Assembly (NCBI RefSeq): GCF_030272615.1
Contig: NC_081412.1
Coordinates: 545,734,202-545,798,201, forward strand
Origin: Cryptomeria japonica
Taxonomy: Eukaryota; Streptophyta; Pinopsida; Cupressales; Cupressaceae
DNA: 64,000 nt
Reading direction: 5' to 3'
Shown: positions 33,501 through 43,695 of the stretch, piece by piece
Layout: each line of letters starts with the position of its first letter
How positions within the stretch are numbered: position 1 is the first letter of the stretch
Made by a program: the position numbers and the translations under genes
The notes under the pieces: generated by a model
Told to the model about the DNA's origin: nothing
The model's database searches: none
What the model saw: only the letters and a program-made list of their open reading frames with translations

Positions 33501-36213
33501 GCCAAAATTTATGCAATAGTACCAGATGCAGCAGTCAAGACTCTTCTCATGCAAAATGAATTAGGAGAAAGAAGAGGCAAGTGGGTCGCCATTATCCAAG
33601 AATTTGATATTGAAATCCAGCCCATGAAACTTGTTCGAGGACAAGCTTTGGCGCAGACATTGGCAATTGACGGACCAGGATTAGTCCAACAAATTTATGA
33701 ATTAGAGGATGTCACCCCTGATGAATGGTACAAAGATATTGTTACATACCTACTTAATCACAGATGTCCTGCTCGCATGACACCCACGTAGAAAAGAGCA
33801 CTAAGAATGAAGTGTCAACATTATATGCTTCAAGGATCTGTTCTATATCGCAGAAATCATGAAGGAATATATCTGAGGTGTGTTGGCAAAGATGAGGCCA
33901 AACAGATAATTGAACATTTCCATTCCAAGTTTGGGACCGGACATGGAGCCAACCTCGCTATAGCTCATCAGATCCTAAGGGCAGGATATTACTGGCCTAC
34001 ACTTTTCAAAGATACGTTTAATCATATTAGGACTTGCCACACATGTCAAGTTGCAGCTTTCAGAGAAAGAAATCCTGCTATGCCACTGAATCTAGTGATT
34101 GAAGCTAGACCATTTGCCAAATGGGGAATGGATTTTATTGGTGTCATCAACCCCGCATCCTCGACACAATACAAGTATATCATCACAGCTACTGATTATT
34201 GTACCAGATGGTCGGAGGCACAAGCACTCAAAGTATGTGTAAAGCGGAAAATCGCGATCGAACCCTAGTTGCTCTCCCCTCTTCCAACTCCAAGGAGAGA
34301 GAAGGGAGATTCACTAGGGTTGATGGTTTTCACTTAGGGGAGAGACTTTACATTCAAAAGAGGGGTTGAAACCCACAAGATCCAATCCCACGCAATGCAA
34401 GATTGGATGCTAAATGCGTTTCAAGGTTTTAGACAGCAAGGCTACCCTCTTTTGTAAAGAATGTAGATAGAAGAATTAAGCTAGGAATGCATAGAAAGTG
34501 ACAAAGATTCGCTTATAAACTGAGATAGGGATATAGGATGAAGCTGCGGACCTGGAATTAGCAGTAAAATGTCGATACGGCGCTGTCCTGCAAATTTGAG
34601 CAAAAGTTGTCGGGACGATGGCGCCTGAGCGCCACGGTCCTCCGAAAAATCCGCGAAACGAAGGGGGATCTGTTCGTCTCTGCACAAGGATTCCAGATCT
34701 TCAATTTCAGCCGCGTACCTGCAACCTACACACAGAAAAGCGAAGACGATTGGGGGGTTAGGGATTAGGGGTTTGCCTTTAGGTCAAACCCCGGTTTTGG
34801 AATTAACCAAGAAATGAACAAGTGCTGTAAATGTAAATGTATGTAAAACAAGTACTAATACCTTGTTCTAAGGATGTTTGTATCCTTATGTGCGAAGGTA
34901 TAGATGTTGTATGTTGTTGTAATATGTAGTATGTGATCTCCTCTTCAATGGTTGAATCCTTGTCTTGAATGCAACACTTAGCCTTGAATGGAGACTTAGA
35001 ATGATCAATTGCTTGAAAGAATGCTTGAATGCTTGAATGCTTGAGTATAGTTTCCACGCCTTTTCCCTCATGTGTGTCTCTATCCAAATGAGAGAGGAAA
35101 ATGTAGTTTATATACTTGCCAATTAGGGTTAAAAGACTGATTTTCCCGACCTTAGGCCGACCAGGAAATGATAATTTCCAAATTGCAAACAAAAAGACCC
35201 GAGACCCCTTAGGAGACCGGGCCCAAAATAGGCCCAGGGACTAGGGCGCTGGGCGCCCTGGTCCTGAAGGACCAGGGCGTTGGGCGCTCTGGTCCCACCT
35301 CCCGGGACAGCAGGGTGCAAGGAGGTTCAGGCCAGGGTGCAAGAAAATGCAGTTTTTGGTGTCATAATCAGGTTTCGGGGTCTCCATTCAGGTTGCGTGT
35401 TGCGTCGCCATCGTGAAGACCGAAATGTAGTCGAAATTGCAAGTGTCGCAATTTTAGGACGCTACAGTATGCATCACCGAAGTTGTAATCAAATTCCTGG
35501 AAGAAAACATTATCACAAGGTTTGGATGTCCTTATGCGTTGGTTTGCGACAATGGCTCGGCATTCACATCATTGAGATTCTCGAATTGGGCTTTTGAATA
35601 TGGAATAACCCTCAAATTTTCATCAAATTATTATCCTCAGGGTAATGGGTTAGCTGAGTCAACTAACAAGAACCTACTCAGTGTTATCAAGAAGCTGCTA
35701 GAAAGGAGCCCGAGAGAATGGCATACCCAATTGAGATTTGCCTTATGGGCGGACCGAATCAGGACCAAGAACGCATTAGGGATTTCACCTTATTTTCTGG
35801 TTTATGGTCAAGATCCAGTTTTCCCCATGCAACTCAGGATCCCGACTTTGAGATTTATTCAGGAGTACATGGAAGACACTGATGCTGTTCAAGCACGATT
35901 AACGCAATTAATGAATCTAGAAGAAAAGAGAGATCAAGCATTGGAAAATTTTGCAAAACACCAAGGAGTGGTGAAAAGATGGTTCGATCGACAAGCTAGA
36001 GTCAAAGCATTCCGGATCTCAGATCTTGTTTTATACTAGGACAAAGCACACGAAAAAAGGGGAGAACATGACAAGTTTGATAAGCTTTAGAAAGGCCCTT
36101 ATCAAATTTCAGAGATTTTGGGAGAAAATGCATTCAAGTTGAAGACTTTAACTGGAGAGGACATCCCATTGCCTGTCAATGGGAGGTATCTCAAACATTA
36201 TTTCCAGTCCTAA
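30483..36213 (+). pseudogene. A pol: protease, archaeal RNase H, RT, RNase H, integrase
   Basis: Protease lies near 30680 (LYDSGASSNVMPL). A second C/H motif follows near 31310 (WCRIHNAVHSE). An archaeal-type RNase H lies at about 31525-31910 (RFDGSKSKQGSGAGYE, NNVAEYESLIHGL, VYGDSEIVIRQI, NQVANSLAQ). RT is at about 32420-33000 (RKKNGEIRLCVDFRNLN, MPFGLINAGATFQRAM, IIYMDDITVF). The ordinary RNase H at about 33280-33620 has SFASEY where TDAS is usual. Integrase runs 33860-36010, with an HHCC region (IRTCHTCQ), MDFIGV, ALVCDNGSAF and PQGNGLAESTNK. Solo LTR L splits the integrase; stops are at 33789, 36037 and 36088. The frame ends NGRYLKHYFQS at 36211. Confidence 0.88.
34238..35466 (-). mobile_element. 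solo LTR L inside the integrase of A
   Basis: On the + strand it begins TGTAAAGCGG and ends GACGCTACA, flanked by GTATG at 34233-34237 and 35467-35471. Removing it and one GTATG rejoins the integrase reading frame, which confirms an insertion of about 1.23 kb. A TATA box on the minus strand (AAGTATATAAACT, about 35103-35115) and the TGTAGCGTCC start suggest minus orientation. It contains near 35235-35300 the same hairpin module as LTRs A, B, E and G (CGCCCTGGTCC-TGAA-GGACCAGGGCG), though the LTR is otherwise unrelated. Confidence 0.85.
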
Positions 36214-37228
36214 GATGCCCAAGGCCTTCCCTTGTACATGGTTTAGTTTGCTTTCATTGTTTCTCGTTTGTTTGTTTGTTTGTTTGTTTGTTTGTTTGTT
36301 TGTTTTTTTTTTTTTTTTTTTTTTTTTCGCTTTGGTTTGCCTTTCGCTTTGTTTCGAGTCTTAGTTTAGGTGTTTTGTCTTAGGTTAGTTGTTTTGTCCT
36401 GAGGGGTATCCATTTGAAATTGGGTGATTTTGTTATGCAACGCTCTGACTTTCCGCTAGGTTGTTGGTTGCATTTGGACAATCATGAGGTCTTTTGGAAA
36501 TACAAAGAGGGTTTCTTTTAATAAAGCTTTGAGTCAGGATGTATTTGCAATGAAGCAAGATTAGCTTATTGAACTCACGTATTTTTTTGTCCTCCAGTTA
36601 TTATATCTTTTCACACTTATAATCTTCGAGTCGTTATGGTTTCCAGGCAAAGCTGTGATCAGTGAAAAATCTAAAGTCTGACTTCAGCGCCACTGCAATC
36701 CTCAAACCCTAGTGAGTTTCACTGCTCACGAGCCAAAAGAATTGATGGAACTAAAAAGCAATATCAAAAGAAAAGATGTGAAAATGAAAATGAGAAAAAA
36801 TCAAAAGAAAAGAAAATGAGCTGACAAAGAAATATCAAATTGGCTAGAGGGAATATACGAGTAACTCCATCGGGGCTATAGACGCCTGGCTGGCAATGGA
36901 GCAATGTTCGTGAGCTTGCGGCGATAACCTCGTCGGGACAATGGACGTCTGACTGGCAGCGAGGCTCTATCCAGGATGCTTTTGGAGTCCAGATAAACTA
37001 CGTAGCTTATCACAGGGGAACCTGAAGATCATGATTGTCTTGTCGAGGGGAATTAAGGCATTTGCACACACATGGGTAACTGTGGACTTGATACTTTGTC
37101 TCAATATGATGGTCTCTTCTTGTGAGTGTTTCTTAACTCCTGGTTTTGTTGAGGGAAGTTTTCTGAGTTTTCTTCTAGAAAGATTGATTCCCAAATGTTT
37201 TCCAACATTTCTCAGTGGTGTCGCCAGA
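36214..37228 (+). other. 3' untranslated region of element A
   Basis: About 1 kb between the pol stop and the 3' LTR. It holds a (GTTT)n plus T-run microsatellite (36265-36325), an A/G-rich tract of about 100 bases (36735-36835) and twin 37-nt hairpins (36865-36901, 36928-36964). The last two are conserved in reverse orientation in element G (56421-57430). No polypurine tract abuts the LTR; the bases before it read GTGTCGCCAGA, and in G GGTGGCGCTGGA. Confidence 0.7.
36865..36964 (+). ncRNA. twin 37-nt hairpin motif, copy in A
   Basis: Two 37-base units, 36865-36901 and 36928-36964, share the core TCGGG-C-AT-GACG-CTG-CTGGCA. Each is closed by its own stem: CTCCAT/ATGGAG in the first, CCTCG/CGAGG in the second. 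An inner stem is GGC/GCC in the first and GAC/GTC in the second. Stems differ but pairing is kept, which points to selected structure. A 26-base linker separates them. A cis-acting RNA role such as packaging or plus-strand priming is possible but unproven. Confidence 0.5.
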
Positions 37229-37664
37229 TGTTGTGACCATTTTACACATCGCCCCATTAAAATGGGGACCCCCTCTTTTTGCTTGGTTTTGCCTGTTTTT
37301 CTCTCTGCTTTTAGGGTTTTGGGTGAGTGAGTGAGTCGTCTGGACTAGTGTTAAGCCTTAGGGTTTCCATTTTGACATTTTCACGCCGGATTCTAGTCCG
37401 ATTTTGAATGATTGTTGAGCATCCTCGTGCGGATTGCAATTTTGAAATAAGATGAGTCTGTCTAGGTTCAGTCGGAATTTTGAAGGCTAGTTCAAATTTT
37501 GCCTAAGTGTTAATGATGGAATTTTGAAATTTTGTCTGAGTGAATTTTTGACCAAATTTTGGGAATTTTGATAATTGACCCCAGGCATTGGAGATAGCCT
37601 AATTTTGCCTTGTGAAGTGACTGAAGTCCTAAAATCTTGATATTTTGGCCTATGGAAGCAAAAT

Positions 37665-39425
37665 CGCTCTTGTCCCTCTGTCAGGGACCAGGGCGAAAAT
37701 GATATTTTATACATCTTGGTCATTGACTTCTTTCATTTGTCTTGTGCAGGGTCGCCAGGAGATGCAGTTGAACACAAATTGGAGGTTTTGAAGATTTTGA
37801 GACTCAAAAATGGCGAGTTTTTCAAGGTTTAAGGTCAAATCGCTCCTGTCCCTCAACCAGGGACCAGGGCGAAATGACTTACTTAGACCATTTTGGACCT
37901 CATTCTGATCAAACTGAAGCATCAGGGACGTAATAAGGGATGAAATCGACATGATGAAGCACCCAGACTTAGTCATTTGCAAGAAAAGTTGAACATTTGC
38001 TCAAAAGGACAAAAATCGCTCCTGTCCCTCACTGAAGGACCGGAGCTTGTTTCTCAAAATTCCACTGTCCTTGCAAGAGCAAGACGATTTTTGGATTGGA
38101 AGAGATCAAGGAAAGTACATTTTACTCATTGAATATAATTTGATTGCACCTCGAAGGAGAAATTCGACCCAAGAAGTCAAATCGCTCCTGTCCTTCAGTC
38201 AGGGACTAGGGCAAATTTCAAAGGTAGCTCCTGTCCCTCTCCAAGGGACCAGAGCGATTCTTCCACAGAACAAGTTTTGGCGAAGGTGAAGTGAGTTTTA
38301 AGTTTGAGGCAAGCAAAGGAAGGCGTAATTGCTCTATTGAAGATGATTTTGAAGATTAGAAGACACAAAGTAAGCCCATATTTACCCTAGGCGCTCCTGT
38401 CCCTCTCTAAGGGACCAGAGCGATTTCTTCATAAGGCAAATTTCCCGCAAAGTTAGAGCGAGTTTCATGTTGGAGATGAGTGAAGGAGGCCCCAATCAAC
38501 CCGTTGAAGACAAATTTGAAAGTTGGCAAAACGCAAATGAGCTTATAAGTGTAAGTTCGCTCCTGTCCTTCAGTCAAGGACCAGGGCGAAATCTAGGTTA
38601 TTTAGCCTTCCCCTCCGAATTTTGATGAATCCAGGCCGAGGTACAAGGTGGCGATGATATTGGAAATGCTTCGAAGAAAAGTGAAGTTACAAAGACCGCG
38701 AAATGTGATGGGAAATGGCCAAAGCGCTCCTGTCCCTCTCCAAGGGACCAGAGCGAAATCTTCAAAAAGACATAAAGTGCTTGCATTGCAAAGTACTATT
38801 TCTTGTGTCCGGGATTCAAGATGGAAGAGAAAGTGATATTCTACGTTTACAAAGCAATTGGAAGTTGATACGATCAAGGATTAGCACAAAGAAGCAAAAA
38901 TCGCTCCTGTCCTTCAGTCAAGGACCAGGGCGATTTCTATTAAACCAGCCATTTCCTTCCAAAACCATATCAAGGCGAAGTCATGCAAGGTCCGGAATGT
39001 CCTTAGGAAGACGATGAACAAGGAGTTAACGACAAAAGTTGGCAATTTTGAGCTCAAACACAAAGTTCGCTCCTGTCCCTCTCCAAGGGACTAGGGCGAA
39101 AATCACTTGAATATCAAATTTGCCTTGCAAAGGACAAGTTGAGTATGCGTGGAGTGAATGGATGAAGTTATTACTTGCCTTGTGATGAAAATTGGAAATT
39201 AAAGAGACAAGGATCAAGGAGAAAAGCAAAAATCGCTCCTGTCCTTCAGTCAAGGACCATGGCGAAAATGGTCTAGGAGGCATTCATTTCAAAAAATTGA
39301 ATCGATCAGGCTCCAAGTTACGAATGAAGATCCCAGTTTGGACGTAAAGGAAGTGACTTTGAACGTGAAAATCAATCCAAAGTGGCTAAGGCGCTCCTGT
39401 CCCTCTCCTAGGGACCAGAGCGATG
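37665..39425. repeat. twelve-copy hairpin array in LTR A
   Basis: Hairpins of the form TCGCTCCTGTCCCT...AGGGACCAGAGCGA start near 37665, 37839, 38015, 38180, 38226, 38392, 38557, 38724, 38900, 39067, 39235 and 39392. Most steps are 160-176 bp, with one of 46 bp at the same rank as the short step in LTR B. Some copies have TCCTT/AAGGA stems in place of TCCCT/AGGGA. The spacers look like diverged copies of one unit. Confidence 0.85.
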
Positions 39426-39744
39426 TGGTTAGTATCCCTTACATCTCTCATGTTTTGGCCCCAATAAACATTAAATGCTAAAATTCGATAAAAACTTTGA
39501 ATTATTTGATTAAAATGGCATTTGAAAATAGCGCGTAAGGCATTTAATAATTGATTGGGCCTTTTAAAAAATCGAAATTATTAAATACAAAGGCACTTAA
39601 ATTAATTAATTATTAAATTGAATAAAAAAGGGGGAGCGCTTGGGTTATATTTCCATATTTTTACAAAGTCGGCCTCCATTTTATTTAAAATTTATTTATT
39701 ATTTGCCTTATTTCCAAAAAGTCGGCCTATGTGCAATTAAGGAG

Positions 39745-39765
39745 TTGAGCGCCTATATAAGAGAG
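39745..39765 (+). promoter_or_regulatory. promoter of the LTR-borne gene (A)
   Basis: GCGCCTATATAAGAGAGG at 39750 is a strong TATA box. It lies about 290 bases before the intron donor and is conserved in position with LTR B (about 16065, minus strand). Confidence 0.55.
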
Positions 39766-40040
39766 GTGCTTTGAAGCATTTCAAATCATCATTTAATCAT
39801 TCATTTACATGCAATTTTGGAGAAGAATACAAGGTGCGAAATCTCATCAAGAGGAGTGCGAGTTTAGTTAGAAGTGGAGCGAATTCTCTATCAAGACGTT
39901 GAAGACCCCAAGGGTGGTGGAGTTGACAAGGTAGGCGCAATTGCTAGAGGAGGATCACGTTGAAGACTTCAATCTTCATTTTGCCTAGGCGAACTTCTTT
40001 AATTTTGCATTCTTTTGTTAGAGTTAGCTCTCAAAGCGAG

Positions 40041-40256
40041 GTATGGCAAAATCCTCTTTTGTCTAAATTTTGAATTTTAATCGTCATAGTCTCAATCTAA
40101 ATTTTGAATTTTGAAGTTTTGAAATTTCCAGTAGCTCAATCATATTTAGGAAATGATAACTCAAAGACTTATCATGAAGTTTCCTAAATTCAATCTTTAA
40201 TCTAATCTATATTTCTACATTGCAAAATCTATTACTTATTGTGAAATGTTGTGTAG
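40041..40256 (+). other. 5' UTR intron of the LTR-borne gene (A)
   Basis: Donor AAGCGAG|GTATGG and acceptor TGTTGTGTAG|GTG enclose 216 bases; the B copy encloses 207. Conserved splice signals in two diverged LTRs support a real intron. Confidence 0.55.
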
Positions 40257-40264
40257 GTGTTACA

Positions 40265-43200
40265 ATGGTGACCCCGAAGGCAGGAGCATCCACCAGTCGT
40301 CCAGCTCTCATGAAGGAAGATCAAAAGAATGAAGAATTGGAGACCAAGATCGTGTCGAAGTGGAGCAACATTGGAGATACCAACTTGGGAAATTTCAGTG
40401 TGAAGAAGTTTCGAGAGGTCCCTTACATTGGCAAGCCATCACCTGTCTCCAGGAGGATAATTGAAAGTGGCATCATTAAGGCGGCCGGCTTCCCTCCAGC
40501 AGTCCAGTGCCATGAGTTGATGATCGAATGTGCTCGCCATTATGATCCACAGTCAAGATCGATCGTGTCCAAGGAGGGAAACACTTTGGCTTATCTTTCA
40601 GAGGAAGCTATAAGTGAGGCTTTCCATCTTCGGGAGCACAGAGATATGATTTACAAAAGCATAGAAGGAGCCAGGTCCATGTACGAAGATGATCCAGACA
40701 CTTGCCTAAGCATCATCAATAAGAACTGGTTACTCAAGAGTCGTCCTCGCTTGAGCAAGATTCCAAACACACCACATAGGATCGATTTCCAGGAGGAGTA
40801 CAAAGATTTAATAACACTGCTCAACCGAGTTACAGGAGCCCCTCAAGCCTTCTATTTTGAGAAGTGGATGTTCTACTTCATCCAAGTGATAGTTCAGGGA
40901 AAAGGAACAATTCATTGGGCTAGAATGATTAGCCATTGCTTGGATGTACAATTAAGGAGACTGAAGGCTACCAAGTCCTTCCACATGAATTCATACATCA
41001 TATATGCCTTGATCAGGAGCTTTGAATATGCAGGACTACCTCACAGAGGAGTGATTGGAAGAGGACCCGGGGAGGTTAGAGTTTGTGATTCCTATGTTCA
41101 CTTGCATCATCCGCCAGGAAGTAACTACAAGTTAGTCAATGATACCTTCACGATGAATATCACCAGGACATTGCAAGGTGGGATTCACAATCGGCTATCT
41201 CAGGATGCACAAGAGCTTGTAAAGAGGTACGGTGCTTGGTTTATCCAATTTCCGAAATTTACATATATTAGAGTTCATGGATGTCCTTCACCTCCATACA
41301 TGTTGCCGAGATATCCGACAGACAGAATAGTGTTACTTGAGGTAACTAGACAGTTGGCAGCTTATGCGAAGGCATTCAGACACAGACATGGAAATGGAGT
41401 TCCTGTGCCTATCATATTAGGGAATTCAGTTGAGGTATGTCCTAATGCTCTAGCCATGGATGATGCAGAGAAGGAGTTAGCTTTATATTCATTTTCATTC
41501 TTTGCCTTGAGAGAAAGCTTTGATCCTTATGGGTATATAGAGGAGACAGTCGGTAGAAAATACAAGCATGAATTTCAGATAGAAGATTTTGTGATGAATC
41601 TCTCAGATGATCTTGAAGTGAAAAGAAAGATGCATTCCAGATTGCCTTTAGACTTCATCAGGAAATGCAAGATTTACAGAGTGGCCGACCAAGCTCAGGA
41701 CAGTGGCAAACATCTCCAATCATCTTATGATCGAGAAAGCAAATCAGTGAAGCTAGATTGGAATGAACCTGAGATTGTGGATCTAGATGCTTTGATGGCT
41801 CCAGTTTTGTCTTGTACTCGTAGATGGGTTGATGTGCAACATCAAAAGTTGAGAGAGCAGGGCATATCTATGACTTTTACTTTGGAGGAAAGACCAGCAG
41901 AAGGAGGGGCAAGTGTAAGTGAGGGTAATCCTAATCTCAGAAGTGCAAGCGAAGGCAACTTTCGAAGCGTAAGTGAAGGCAATCCCCATCCGAGAGGCTC
42001 GAAGAGGAAAGAGAGACCTGAGAAAAGAGAATCCTCCAAGAAGAAGCAAGAGGCCAACCGAGATCGTTCATCCGACACATCTTCTCGACAAGAGAAGAGG
42101 ACACTTGAAGTAGAGGAGTCTATGGAATCAATGGTACAGAACGATAAACAGGAAGAAGGATAGGCACCTCAACGTTCATCAAGTAGATCTCTCCAAGCTA
42201 ATGAGCTACATGAAGACAAGGACGATAATGAAGTAACATCTCCTCTCAGAGAAGAAGAAACATTGCCTAAGGAGATACAGGTTAAAGAAACAAGATCTGC
42301 CATCCCAGATTGGTTAAAGGAGAGACTAACAAGGGTGATTGTGATCGAGGACGAAGATAATGTGATTGATTTAGAGAACCTTGTTGGAAATTCTCAGGAA
42401 GTAACAGAAAGGAGGAAGGCCACTAAGATGTCCAAGATGATCAGAGATGAAACCGGATCCAGGAAATTGCAGATAGCTACACCGGTAGTGGACAAGTATG
42501 AAGGTGAGATCCTCGCAGAGGAATATGATGTAGAGACATTTGAGCTAGGTCCACTCACAGCCGAGCAAACACTGGATGAGGCCACTGATTCATTTGAAGC
42601 ATTAAAAGACAAGCTTAGGGAAGAAATGGAGAAAAATAGAAAGCTTGAGAGAAAGGTCGGTGCATGGAGAAGCTACTTCAGCCATCTCAATCAGCCTTTG
42701 GGACGTCAGGATCCAGCAGTATCTCCTGTGCAGGCACTTCCCCTTCAATCAATTGGTGAGGCAGAGAGAGTCAGGAGTTTGGTCCAGCTTATGAGCTCTT
42801 GGATTGACAAATCTCATATAGTTGCTATGGAATTTGCAACAAGGATGATGCAGACCATTCACCGAGCTATCCAGGTTCTTGAGATCATCCACAACTTAAT
42901 GATAACGGTAGCCGCCTTCGCTCATACTAAAGATGTTATCATTCCTGTCCTGCAAGTAATCAGACAAACTTCAAGGAAGGTCCTAGTACAAGAAAAGATA
43001 ATGGACGGAGGACCTCATAGTTTACTTCAGTGGTCAACCTTACTCTAGATGAAGGAAGTTCTCTTCAAGGACATTAGTACCAAATGCAATCATGTTGAGG
43101 AGGTCATCCACCCGATCCAGGACAGAGTGTTTGAGGTATTATGTACTACTCTTGGCAGGAGGATCGAAGTTGAGACAGATGTGGACTTACAAGAATTGGA

Positions 43201-43489
43201 AGAAAGGGTCAAGGTCATCTTTTGCAAAGATGCGAATATTATCACAGATGAGCAACGGGACCAGATGTTTGCTACCATGCTCCTGATTGAGAAGACCAAA
43301 GAACTTGAACCTGCATGGGACGCTGCTCTTCTCAAGGCTTTTGATCAGGTCATCCATTTGGAGGAACGAATGAGGAATCTTCCCGAGATTCCAATTGCTG
43401 AGATCGAAGGAATCGTATCCAGATTCATTGCATATGCTAAAAAGGAGCATTGGAAAGGGAATAAGATTCTAGAAGAAAGGTTGTTATAG
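40265..43489 (+). pseudogene. LTR-borne ORF, copy in A, two in-frame stops
   Basis: Homolog of the 1,073-aa ORF of solo LTR B. It starts at ATG 40265 (MVTPKAGAST) and stays in one frame for 1,075 codons, apart from TAG at 42161 and TAG at 43046, both where Gln-type codons would be expected. Conserved features are the globular N-terminal region, repeated SEGN segments, the basic stretch GSKRKERPEKRESSKKK, VIVIEDED, and the coiled coil EALKDKLREEMEKNRKLE. No frame-disrupting indel was seen over 3.2 kb, which suggests the frame was maintained until recently. Function unknown. Confidence 0.75.
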
Positions 43490-43678
43490 ATGACATGGCA
43501 CCTTAATTGTCATTGGTCTATGTCTCCTAGATTTTTGTGCCAAATTTAATATTTGGCTATGCATTTAATATTGTTCAATAAAAAGGGGACTATTTGTAAT
43601 AAACCCTAATTAGGGTTTAGGTGTCATAATCTTGGCCATTGATCTTCTTTTGATCTGAACCGTTCATTGTAATTGAGG

Positions 43679-43695
43679 ATGCTATATATACCCTC
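43679..43695 (+). promoter_or_regulatory. LTR A retroelement TATA box
   Basis: GGATGCTATATATACCC lies about 190 bases after the ORF stop and 850 bases before the LTR end. It corresponds to 11986-11998 in LTR B and should start the genomic RNA. Confidence 0.6.

Noticed and set aside
36214-36330. start of the 3' LTR of A directly after pol
   Set aside because: Solo LTR B, bounded by a target duplication, starts at the homolog of 37229, and no B sequence matches 36214-37228.
40265-43489. env-like ORF of element A
   Set aside because: It lies inside the LTR rather than between pol and the LTR, and shows no signal peptide or transmembrane segment.
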